DNA of 19,084 nucleotides from JBBQVZ01 sp038211015 (GTDB taxonomy: Bacteria; Actinomycetota; UBA4738; HRBIN12). The stretch lies in contig JBBQVZ010000064.1 of NCBI GenBank assembly GCA_038211015.1, positions 1-19,084 of the forward strand. The letters are read 5' to 3'. This document shows, piece by piece, positions 1 to 5,925 of this stretch. The notes below the pieces were generated by a model. The model ran no database searches. It saw nothing but the letters and a program-made list of their open reading frames with translations, and was not told where the DNA came from. Both the position numbers and the translations under genes were made by a program. The first letter of the stretch is position 1; the number at the start of each line of letters is the position of its first letter.

Positions 1-586
1 TCCATCCGCTTCTCAGCACCTCGACCAGCGACGGCGGCGTGATCACGATCGCCGTGCCCGCCGTGGGCCGCGCCGTCCGCTCGGCGTAGCCGCTCGCCGT
101 CCAGCGCAGCAGCTCGGAGCCGAGCACCAGCCACGGCTCCCCGCCGCGAAGCACGAACGCTCCCTCGGGGAGCGACGGAAACGCCGCGTGGTGGTGGCGT
201 TGCGTCCGCCCATCAGGCTCCAGCCGCTCGCGGTGTAGGAGCGCGTCGATCGCATCGGCACCGACGGGTCCGGGATGCAGGTCGGCCCACACCTCCTGGA
301 GCCGCCGGTAGTCCGCGCGCCGGCACAGCGCACACGGGCGGTGGCCCGCGGCGAACGCGGTCGCCTCGTCCAGGAAGAACAGCTCGGTGAATCGGCCGGG
401 CTGCATCAACGGCTCGCGGTGCCAGCCGCGGAAGCGGAGCCGGCATGCGATCCAGCGCTTCCCGTTGTACCGGCGGCGGATGCATCCGCTCTCGTCGTGC
501 AGACAGCCGCGGTTCCCATAGACGAGTCCGCGGCCCGGATGCGCGATCAGCTCCCCGAACGGTGTAACCCGGTTCTGCCTGGGCAT
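1..586 (-). CDS. Conserved hypothetical protein with CxxC motif, 3' end outside the window
   Basis: An open minus-strand frame starts at the ATG at 586-584 and stays open to the window edge, giving 195 codons. The protein begins MPRQNRVTPFGELIAHPGRG, followed by a GNRGCLHDESG segment, a WIACRLRFRGW segment, MQPGRFTELFFLDEATA and GHRPCALCRRADYRRL. The HRPCALCRR segment holds a CxxC pair that could bind a metal. I recognise this layout as a conserved uncharacterised bacterial family, from memory; no enzymatic role is known to me. The basic N-terminal half and the Cys/His content (CALC, then HHH near residue 139) would suit a nucleic-acid or metal-binding protein, which is inference. It lies 17 bp downstream of the PAS gene on the same strand and is probably cotranscribed with it. 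The C-terminus is missing. Confidence 0.8.
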   Translation of the reverse strand, partial: MPRQNRVTPFGELIAHPGRGLVYGNRGCLHDESGCIRRRYNGKRWIACRLRFRGWHREPLMQPGRFTELFFLDEATAFAAGHRPCALCRRADYRRLQEVWADLHPGPVGADAIDALLHRERLEPDGRTQRHHHAAFPSLPEGAFVLRGGEPWLVLGSELLRWTASGYAERTARPTAGTAIVITPPSLVEVLRSGW

Positions 587-603
587 CGTCGCGTCGGCTC
601 GGG

Positions 604-969
604 TCAGGTCGTTCCGTCCGAGCCGGGTTCCGCGATCACCGTCCACGAGCCCCGCCACACCTCGCCGTTGTTGGGCAGGCGTTCGACATCGGCACGATCG
701 CGGATCCACACGATCCTGCTGTCACGGGAGATCATCCGGTAGGTCTCTTCGTACAGGATGCCTTGGAACGTGGTTCGCCACGTCGCGGCGATCACCCGTC
801 CGGCGTCCTCGGGGTGCAACAGCCGTTGCCAGAGCTGCGGGTCCGCGTACCACTCGTCAACCGAGAAGCCGAGGATGTCCTCCGCGCTCGGGCTCACCTC
901 CTTCAGCTCGACGGCTCCTGGCTCGTCGGCGTACTCGAAAACGTAGGTGATCGTCGCGGGCCGATCCAT
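604..969 (-). CDS. Stand-alone PAS-domain protein
   Basis: A 121-residue protein that is almost entirely one PAS_3-type fold. Recognisable parts are VSPSAEDILGFSVDEW (residues 25-40, the start of the domain), the LLHPEDAGRV motif (51-59), EETYRMISRDSRIVWIRD (74-91) and a closing strand WRGSWTVI. No kinase, cyclase, HTH or membrane segment is attached, so it may be a sensory or adaptor subunit acting with a separate partner. I chose the ATG at 969 rather than the frame opening at 1041: the PAS fold begins just after it, and GGGGG lies 3-7 bases upstream. A TAGGAT -10 box and a perfect inverted repeat lie directly upstream. The next gene downstream is the CxxC protein. Ligand and partner are unknown. 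Confidence 0.82.
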   Translation of the reverse strand: MDRPATITYVFEYADEPGAVELKEVSPSAEDILGFSVDEWYADPQLWQRLLHPEDAGRVIAATWRTTFQGILYEETYRMISRDSRIVWIRDRADVERLPNNGEVWRGSWTVIAEPGSDGTT

Positions 970-977
970 CGGCCCCC

Positions 978-1009
978 ATCCTATGTTCTGGGATGTTTCT
1001 TCAGAACAT
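978..1009 (-). promoter_or_regulatory. Promoter and inverted-repeat operator for the PAS gene
   Basis: On the minus strand TAGGAT (complement of 978-983) fits the TAnnnT -10 pattern and sits 8 nt before the PAS start codon. Immediately upstream is a perfect inverted repeat, ATGTTCTG at 983-990 and CAGAACAT at 1002-1009, with an 11-nt spacer. It covers the stretch between -10 and -35, where a repressor or activator dimer could bind. The arms recall the half-sites of actinobacterial LexA boxes, but the spacer is far too long for one. Confidence 0.5.
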
Positions 1010-1050
1010 GCCGGGAGACACGGTGTCGAGTTACGTGCCATGGTGAGACA

Positions 1051-1084
1051 TCGCTAGCGATTATCGCGAAGGTCGCGATAGACT
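1051..1084 (+). promoter_or_regulatory. Palindromic operator overlapping a -10 box, upstream of the basic zinc-finger gene
   Basis: TCGCTAGCGA (1051-1060) is a perfect 10-bp palindrome. Directly after it, TATCGCGA (1062-1069) and TCGCGATA (1073-1080) form a perfect inverted repeat with a 3-nt spacer. Its right edge overlaps TAGACT (1079-1084), a TAnnnT -10 candidate that would give a leader of about 20 nt ending in AAGGGGG before the start at 1112. A protein bound to this repeat would block the promoter. Confidence 0.5.
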
Positions 1085-1111
1085 CCTGGTCGTCCGATCG
1101 AAGGGGGAATG

Positions 1112-1384
1112 ATGGCGCAGGCAGTCATGTTGGTATGCGATGTATGCGGCAAGCCCGAAGCGACAACGGTGACCATCCGGGTGAATGAACGGAATCTCCA
1201 GAAGGACTTCTGTCCCCGACACCTCGCGGAGCTCGTGCAAGGGGCGCGCACACCGAAGCGGGGCAGGCGCCCAGGGAGCGTGACGAAGAAGCCCGCCGCC
1301 GCAAGGAAGTCCGTCGCACGCAAGCCCTCCTCTCGTAAGAAGACGGGCGCCAAGAAGCGCGCGACATCCAAGGCCAAGAGCTAG
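1112..1384 (+). CDS. Small zinc-finger protein with histone-H1-like basic tail (Lsr2-like N-terminal pattern)
   Basis: A 90-residue protein in two parts. The N-terminal part has CDVCG, a strand-strand pattern TVTIRVNERNLQKDF, then CPRHLAEL; CxxC plus CxxH suggests one zinc site. The spacing of the strands and following helix resembles the N-terminal dimerisation domain of the nucleoid protein Lsr2, in which a DG-x2-YEIDLS segment precedes a helix; that likeness is by eye. From about residue 45 the chain is nearly all K, R, A and S (KKPAAARKS, SSRKKTGAKKR), like bacterial histone-H1-type tails. I infer DNA binding or nucleoid association. An ATG at 1109 precedes the chosen ATG at 1112; the latter lies better spaced from AAGGGGG (1101-1107). 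The gene converges on a paralogue 11 bp downstream. Confidence 0.75.
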   Translation: MAQAVMLVCDVCGKPEATTVTIRVNERNLQKDFCPRHLAELVQGARTPKRGRRPGSVTKKPAAARKSVARKPSSRKKTGAKKRATSKAKS

Positions 1385-1395
1385 CGGGTCCCGAC

Positions 1396-1596
1396 CTACC
1401 TGGCCCTCTCGATCGCCGACCGGCGACGACGGGGGAGACTGAAACCGGCGCATCGCGCCAGCCTGGAACCAGAGATCAGCTCTTCCATATGCCGGCTACA
1501 GAGGTCGAGCTCATACTCCTCACCACCCACATCGAGGGTCGCCGTCTCGACCGCGGGCAGCAAGCACCAGGCGCAATCGGAAACCTCTCGTTCCAT
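1396..1596 (-). CDS. Small zinc-finger protein, paralogue of the convergent neighbour, no basic tail
   Basis: A 66-residue protein with the same pattern as the gene at 1112-1384: CAWC, then TATLDVGGEEYELDL, then CSRHMEELISGSR. The GGEEYELDLC segment is the closest match in the window to the DG-x2-YEIDLS segment of Lsr2-type dimerisation domains. The tail is short and moderately basic (LPRRRRSAIERAR). Cys/His spacing suggests a zinc site. Its ATG shares one base with the TGA of the upstream winged-helix gene (TGATG), so translation is coupled; an AAGGGAG ribosome site lies about 6 bases before the start, inside the upstream gene. It may act with the winged-helix protein, or bind the convergent paralogue; both ideas are inference. 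Confidence 0.75.
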   Translation of the reverse strand: MEREVSDCAWCLLPAVETATLDVGGEEYELDLCSRHMEELISGSRLARCAGFSLPRRRRSAIERAR

Positions 1597-2168
1597 CAGG
1601 CTCCCTTCCTATCTCCACCATTGATTGCCCGCTCGGCGTCATAGGGTTCGCGGTCTACCGGTTGGAGACTCGGTTCCTCGACGCCCCGTCCATCCCCGTC
1701 GACTCCGTCCGAGATCTTGATCAGTCGGAACCCGAAGGCTCGGACTGACTCGATGGCGACCGGAACGCCCGAGTCGAGCAACTTCCTCCGCAATCGCTGG
1801 ATGGCGGACCTGACCGAGAAGACGTCGTCGGGGAGGTCGTGGCTCTCCCCCCACGCCGCCCTGCGGATCTCCCGGAACGATCGGGCGCGTTCCGGATCTG
1901 AGGCGAGGAACACGAGGACGCGGTATTCGAGCTCGGTCAGCGGCAGGCTCTCACCTCCGAAGAGCACCCGTCTGGCGAGGGATTGGATCGAGAGACCTTC
2001 CACCTCCTTCGTACAGGCATGAGGCGAAGCCCTCTTCAGGTGTTCCAACATCCAGGTGTTCAAGACCTCGTCGTCGGGAGCGATGACCACGACGGCCCCC
2101 AGGGCGAGGAAGGCCTTGATCTGGCCGATCTCGCCGAGCCCGGCCAGGACGACGGTTGGGGTATTCAT
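1596..2168 (-). CDS. OmpR/PhoB-type winged-helix regulator with degenerate receiver-like N-terminus
   Basis: Residues 65-150 form an OmpR/PhoB-type winged helix: LPLTELEYRVLVFLASDPERA, then REIRRAAWGE, then DVFSVRSAIQRLRRKL as the recognition region and a closing hairpin SVRAFGFRLI. The N-terminus (residues 1-45) reads VVLAGLGEIGQIKAFLALG then VVVIAPDDEVLNTWML. This looks like a shortened receiver or Rossmann-like fold but is too short, and no phospho-acceptor Asp can be placed, so control by phosphorylation is unlikely. The C-terminal 40 residues are acidic and low in complexity. I chose the ATG at 2168; the frame is open to 2366 but the extra residues look non-coding. A GGAGG lies about 14 bases upstream, which is long. 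The zinc-finger gene downstream overlaps by one base. Confidence 0.72.
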   Translation of the reverse strand: MNTPTVVLAGLGEIGQIKAFLALGAVVVIAPDDEVLNTWMLEHLKRASPHACTKEVEGLSIQSLARRVLFGGESLPLTELEYRVLVFLASDPERARSFREIRRAAWGESHDLPDDVFSVRSAIQRLRRKLLDSGVPVAIESVRAFGFRLIKISDGVDGDGRGVEEPSLQPVDREPYDAERAINGGDRKGA

Positions 2169-2386
2169 CCATAGCTGGATTGCCTCCACCCGCGTCGGGG
2201 GTTCCGGCCGACGGTTCCGAACTGATGCCGTTCTGATCGATCTCAACCCTCGAACCCGAGAGAGCCGCTCCGTAGCGTCCGTCGCCGATGCGACACCTGA
2301 CGCGCCTTCGCTGTGCCCCGCGTCCTCGCGCCCCTCCTTCGGTCTCCACCCACGCGGTGCCCGCAAGCGGTTGAGGGAGGGGAATC

Positions 2387-2962
2387 ATGCGGAACGTACT
2401 ACGCGTGTTCGCGGCGTTGGCTCTGCTGGCGATGTCTGTCGTCGGCGCCCAGCCGGCGCTCGCCAAGGGAGGACATTGCGTCTACCGGCTGGAGCCGATC
2501 CACCAGCAGAGGCTCACCGGTGCCATCCCCGCGAAGCTCAAGCTCGTGGGTTGCTATGCGCACTTCCGCGATGCGGTAGCGGTTGGATCGCGCGGGAGCA
2601 TCCAGCTCGCTGCTGATGCTTCGCCCGCGTCGCTGACGGAAGGGGAGCTATTGGCGGGATCCTCTGCGTCGTCCAGGGTGACCGTCATGATCGGTACCGA
2701 ATACAACGGGACTGCGTTCATCGGAGCCAGCAACAGCTATTTCGCGACGACTACATGCACCGCGTCCACGACGTGGGAAGTCGCCAATGTCGGGGCAGCG
2801 TGGAACGACATGTTCGAATCCGGCAGGGGGTTCGGGGGTTGCCACACGAACAAGAAGTTCCGGAATACGAACTTCGGCGGCGCGGTCGTCACATGCACAC
2901 CCAACTGTTCGGACTACGGGGCGCTTGACAACCAGGTTTCGTCTTTGAGGTGGCGTGTGTAG
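2387..2962 (+). CDS. Secreted Cys-containing protein, possibly beta/gamma-crystallin-like (peptidase inhibitor I36-type)
   Basis: A 191-residue protein with a clear Sec signal peptide: MRNVLRVFAALALLAMSVVG with likely cleavage after QPALA near residue 26. The mature part has six cysteines, which suits an extracellular protein with disulfides. The C-terminal segment from about residue 133 (WEVANVGAAWNDMFES, GGCHTNKKF, NFGGAVVTC, LDNQVSSLRW) has the spacing of small secreted beta/gamma-crystallin-like proteins of actinobacteria, some classed as peptidase inhibitor family I36. That assignment is tentative. A strong GAGGGAGGGG ribosome site precedes the ATG. It is divergent from the winged-helix gene across about 220 bp and lies 63 bp before the sigma gene. 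Confidence 0.7.
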   Translation: MRNVLRVFAALALLAMSVVGAQPALAKGGHCVYRLEPIHQQRLTGAIPAKLKLVGCYAHFRDAVAVGSRGSIQLAADASPASLTEGELLAGSSASSRVTVMIGTEYNGTAFIGASNSYFATTTCTASTTWEVANVGAAWNDMFESGRGFGGCHTNKKFRNTNFGGAVVTCTPNCSDYGALDNQVSSLRWRV

Positions 2963-3025
2963 GGAGGGCTCTCTTCTCGTCTCCTGGGGGTTGCGAGCGG
3001 TGAGCCGCTGTAGCACGCTCAATCC

Positions 3026-3643
3026 ATGCGAGTGGTGTTGGGCGATCCGCCGACAGATCGCGAGCTCATCTCCCGCTCCCTCGGGGATGGGGAGGCGTTC
3101 ATTGGTGTCTTCGAACGGCACTACGATCCCGTCCGCCGCTATCTCCAGAGGCGCGTCGGACAAGAAGCGGGCGAGGAGCTCGCTGCGGAGACGTTCCTGC
3201 TCGCCTTCTCGCGGCGAAGCTCCTTCGACCAGCGATACTCGAGCGCCCAGCCCTGGATATTCGGGATCGCCACTAACGTGCTCCGCCATCACATGCGTCA
3301 CGAGCGCGTGAGTCGAATTGCACACGCCCGATTGCCACGGGAGGAGGAGCCTCAACCCGATCCGGGGAGCGACGATAGGCTCTTGGCTGCATCCGTGTCC
3401 GCGAATCTCAAGGAGTCCCTCGCATCTCTTAGGGAGGTGGACCGGGACGTCCTTCTCCTGTTCGCGCTGGCTGAGCTCAGCTACGGGGAGATCGGTATGG
3501 CGCTTGGGATCCCCGTCGGGACGGTGCGCTCGCGGTTGAATCGAGCGAGGCAGGCGATCAAACAACACCCAGCCTTCCTCGAGGCGATGCAGATCATCCA
3601 AGAACTCCCGTTCGAGCCGAGGAGCCTCGATGGACGAACTTGA
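3026..3643 (+). CDS. ECF-type RNA polymerase sigma factor
   Basis: A 205-residue sigma-70-family factor of the two-domain ECF class. Region 2 covers about residues 24-95 (FIGVFERHYDPVRRYLQRRV, EELAAETFLLAFSRR, PWIFGIATNVLRHH). Region 4 covers about 128-178 (SLREVDRDVLLLFALAELSY, GEIGMALGIPVGTVRSRLNRAR). A slightly long C-terminal tail follows. The next gene starts inside this one, overlapping by 14 bp; that is a CU044_5270-type single-pass protein, the usual neighbour of this kind of sigma factor in actinobacteria and the likely anti-sigma or sensory partner. No convincing promoter was seen in the 63 bp upstream. Confidence 0.92.
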   Translation: MRVVLGDPPTDRELISRSLGDGEAFIGVFERHYDPVRRYLQRRVGQEAGEELAAETFLLAFSRRSSFDQRYSSAQPWIFGIATNVLRHHMRHERVSRIAHARLPREEEPQPDPGSDDRLLAASVSANLKESLASLREVDRDVLLLFALAELSYGEIGMALGIPVGTVRSRLNRARQAIKQHPAFLEAMQIIQELPFEPRSLDGRT

Positions 3644-4625
3644 TCTGTTGAAGGAACTGGGAAGGGAGATCGGCCGGGTAGATGCGGATGCTCGCGCGCG
3701 AGCACTTCGAGTCCTTGAGGAGCGGATCAGAACGACCGGTTCATCCCCGGGCCCTTCTCGGACACCGCGCCGCCGTACGCGACCCTCGATCCTTGCGGCG
3801 GCATTTGTCGCCGTGATCGCCCTGTCGATTGCGGCCATCCAGGTGATGCTTCCGCCCGGTTCGGGGGGACCGGGCACCGCACAGGCGACCCTAGGAGACC
3901 TCGCCCTTAAGGCCGGGGCGACGGAGTCGTCGGTCCCCGATCCAGGTAGTTACTACCTCTACGTTCGATCGTCCGGGTTCGTCTTCAGAACGAATACAGA
4001 CATCCCATCGGACGCCAGTTGGTCGTTCATCGCGCCGGTGAGCCGAGAGAAGTGGCTGGCTTCAGACGGCTCGGGCAGAGTATTGGAGCGATACGGGAAG
4101 CCGATCTTCGTGAATAGTGCAGATCGAATGGCATGGCGATCGGCTGGTTCGCCGGAACTCATTCCTTCTCGCGACGACGCACTTTATGAACCAGGCGGGC
4201 TTTCCCCTCGCGATCTCGGTGCAATTCCGTTGGATCCTTCGTCGCTCGCGGATCTGATCTCGTCTGGTGGTGTCGCGCCGCCAACGACTGATGTGGGGAA
4301 CGATTCCCTCGGCGTGATCGCTGCTCTGTTGGGAGAGGTGTCGACTTCACCCGAACTGCGCTCGTCGCTGTTCCTTGCGACGGCCGAGCTGCCCGGGATC
4401 GAGTCGCTGGGCAGGCTCAGCGATCCAACTGGTCGTGTCGGCACAGGGATCGGGATCGTCGAGTCGGGGGTTCGCACGGAACTGATCTTCGACGGCTCAA
4501 CCACCGCGCTGCTCTCTTCGTCGGTTGCGCGTGTGGATTCTGAGGGCTCCCCTACGCAGATCCTCTCAGAGTTGACCTATGAGGTGCGTTCGATCGTGAC
4601 GTCGACACACGGCCGTCCTCGATGA
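3630..4625 (+). CDS. CU044_5270-family single-pass membrane protein, partner of the ECF sigma factor
   Basis: A 331-residue protein with a short cytoplasmic part (MDELDLLKELGREIGRVDAD, ARARALRVLEERI), a basic stretch (TPRRRTRPS) and one membrane helix at about residues 52-72 (ILAAAFVAVIALSIAAIQVM), then a large extracellular domain. The outer domain contains PDPGSYYLYVRS near residue 102, LDPSSLADLI, LLGEVSTSPELRSSLFLATA, LPGIESLGRLSDPTGRVGTG and ELIFDGSTTALL. These elements match the layout of CU044_5270 family proteins as I recall them. I infer that it senses something outside the cell and restrains or tunes the sigma factor; no zinc-binding anti-sigma motif is present. It overlaps the sigma gene by 14 bp and converges on the SixA-type gene with a 21-bp gap. 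Confidence 0.8.
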   Translation: MDELDLLKELGREIGRVDADARARALRVLEERIRTTGSSPGPSRTPRRRTRPSILAAAFVAVIALSIAAIQVMLPPGSGGPGTAQATLGDLALKAGATESSVPDPGSYYLYVRSSGFVFRTNTDIPSDASWSFIAPVSREKWLASDGSGRVLERYGKPIFVNSADRMAWRSAGSPELIPSRDDALYEPGGLSPRDLGAIPLDPSSLADLISSGGVAPPTTDVGNDSLGVIAALLGEVSTSPELRSSLFLATAELPGIESLGRLSDPTGRVGTGIGIVESGVRTELIFDGSTTALLSSSVARVDSEGSPTQILSELTYEVRSIVTSTHGRPR

Positions 4626-4646
4626 GGACGTGTCAACCCGGCGAAC

Positions 4647-5159
4647 TCAGTGCTGGCCGAGCTCCCGGGGGACCACGAAGCGGGTGAGCTCGCCCGGCAT
4701 CTTGCCGATGTCGTGCCAGGAACCCGCCGGGAACTCGATCTCGGCCAACGCAGCGGTCGGATACTTCTGTGCGAGCTGATCCAACCGGTCTCCGCGTGCG
4801 GCGAGCATGACCGCGAGCTCTTGGATCGCAGGGTTGTGACCGACGAGCATCACCGAGGCAATACCATCGGGGATCTCACCCAACCGATGGAGGAGAGGAG
4901 CGGCGTCGAACGTGTAGAGCGATGACTCGATCCGGACATCAGGTTCCGGTTCGACCGCGGGGAGCACCCGGGCGAGCGTCTCACGCGCTCGAAGCGCAGA
5001 AGAGCAAAGCACGAGGGCCGGGCGGATGCCTGCGGCGACGAGGTAGTCCCGTATCCGGTCGGCCGCCCGCCCGCCGCGTGGCGCGAGGGGTCGATCGCGG
5101 TCCTCGATCTCCGAGTCGTCCCAACTCGACTTGGCATGGCGCAACAGCCATAGGTGCAT
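4647..5159 (-). CDS. sixA: SixA-like phosphohistidine phosphatase (histidine phosphatase superfamily)
   Basis: A 170-residue protein starting MHLWLLRHAKSSWDD. The RHAKSSW block with catalytic His8 is typical of the SixA branch of the histidine phosphatase superfamily. DRPLAPRGGRAADRI follows, then the second-site arginine in SSALRARET and the VGHNP motif near residue 107, which brings the second catalytic His. The length suits SixA. Known members remove phosphate from phosphohistidine residues, but the substrate here is not shown by sequence. It is divergent from the DUF5317 gene, the two start codons being only 20 bp apart, so its promoter must lie at least partly inside that gene. Confidence 0.88.
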   Translation of the reverse strand: MHLWLLRHAKSSWDDSEIEDRDRPLAPRGGRAADRIRDYLVAAGIRPALVLCSSALRARETLARVLPAVEPEPDVRIESSLYTFDAAPLLHRLGEIPDGIASVMLVGHNPAIQELAVMLAARGDRLDQLAQKYPTAALAEIEFPAGSWHDIGKMPGELTRFVVPRELGQH

Positions 5160-5164
5160 CCGCT

Positions 5165-5180
5165 TAGTCTCTCGGATGTA
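5165..5180 (+). promoter_or_regulatory. Candidate -10 box for a leaderless DUF5317 transcript
   Basis: TAGTCT at 5165-5170 fits TAnnnT and ends 9 bases before the ATG at 5180. With normal -10 spacing, transcription would start at or very near the start codon, and no purine-rich ribosome site is present. This suggests leaderless translation. No clear -35 was found; the needed position falls inside the divergent gene. Confidence 0.4.
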
Positions 5181-5893
5181 TGGCTATCGTCCTCCTCATC
5201 CTCGCGCTCGCCGTGCTCGCGGGGATCCTCAGCGGGGGTTCAGGGCGGTTCCTGGAGCGTCTCCGTGTGCATTGGTGGGGGCTCGCGCCGATCGCGTTGG
5301 TGCTACAGGCGGTGCCGGTCCCGGTCGGCAGCGCCCAGCGCGCGGGATTGGCGGCGGCGTCACTCGTCTCGAGCTACGTGCTGTTGTTGGCGGTCGTCGC
5401 GGTGAACCGGCGGGTCCCCGGCGCTGCCCTCATGGCGGCGGGACTGACGATGAACCTGGCTGTCGTCGCCTTGAACGGCGGGATGCCGGTCGGTCGGGAT
5501 GCGATCCGTGTCGCCGGCTCTGACGGCGTGATCGTCATCGAGGACGGCGCCAAGCATCACCTGATGTCCGACGATGACGTGCTGCGACCGCTCGCCGACG
5601 TGGTGCCGGTGCCTCCGCCGTTCGGTGTCGTGCTCTCGATCGGCGATGTGTTGCTGTACGGAGGGATGGCGTGGTGGTGCTTCGCCGTCACACGTGGACG
5701 TTTCCGCGAGAACATCCGGCCGCCGGCCCGCCGATTCCTGATGTACCGCGGGAAGCATGCTCCAGAGTCGTACCGGCTCCCGGCTCGGTATCGGGGGACC
5801 GCGGTGAGGGTTCCTGCCGAAGCAGCGAGATGGGGATCGGACGGTGGCTTTCGTCATTCGCGACGCGAGGGCGCGCCTGAGCAGCAGAGTTGA
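5180..5893 (+). CDS. DUF5317 membrane protein
   Basis: A 237-residue protein with about five hydrophobic segments: MAIVLLILALAVLAGILSGG at the N-terminus, GLAPIALVLQAVPVPV, LAAASLVSSYVLLLAVVAV, ALMAAGLTMNLAVVAL and VLSIGDVLLYGGMAWWCF. NGGMPV at residues 99-104, followed by HHLMSDDDVLRPLADVVPVP and VLSIGDVLL, is diagnostic of DUF5317, a family confined mainly to Actinomycetota. The function is unknown. The C-terminal 65 residues are hydrophilic and rich in Arg, beyond the usual end of the domain. The TGA stop overlaps the -35 element of the next promoter. Confidence 0.85.
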   Translation: MAIVLLILALAVLAGILSGGSGRFLERLRVHWWGLAPIALVLQAVPVPVGSAQRAGLAAASLVSSYVLLLAVVAVNRRVPGAALMAAGLTMNLAVVALNGGMPVGRDAIRVAGSDGVIVIEDGAKHHLMSDDDVLRPLADVVPVPPPFGVVLSIGDVLLYGGMAWWCFAVTRGRFRENIRPPARRFLMYRGKHAPESYRLPARYRGTAVRVPAEAARWGSDGGFRHSRREGAPEQQS

Positions 5894-5919
5894 CGCAGGC
5901 GACACGGCTTGGCTAGGGT
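5890..5919 (+). promoter_or_regulatory. Sigma-70-type promoter for the glycoside hydrolase gene
   Basis: TTGACG (5890-5895) and TAGGGT (5914-5919) are separated by 18 bp, a good housekeeping-type actinobacterial promoter. The -35 overlaps the stop codon of the DUF5317 gene. The predicted start near 5926 would give a leader of about 200 nt before the GTG at 6130. Confidence 0.6.
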
Positions 5920-5925
5920 GCGGGC

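Noticed and set aside
983..1009. LexA (SOS) box
   Set aside because: The arms GTTCTG/CAGAAC are only loosely similar, and the 11-nt spacer does not fit a LexA operator.
2648..3877. 409-codon minus-strand frame
   Set aside because: It lies opposite three well-supported plus-strand genes (secreted protein, ECF sigma factor, CU044_5270). Its Arg-rich composition is that of a high-GC shadow frame.
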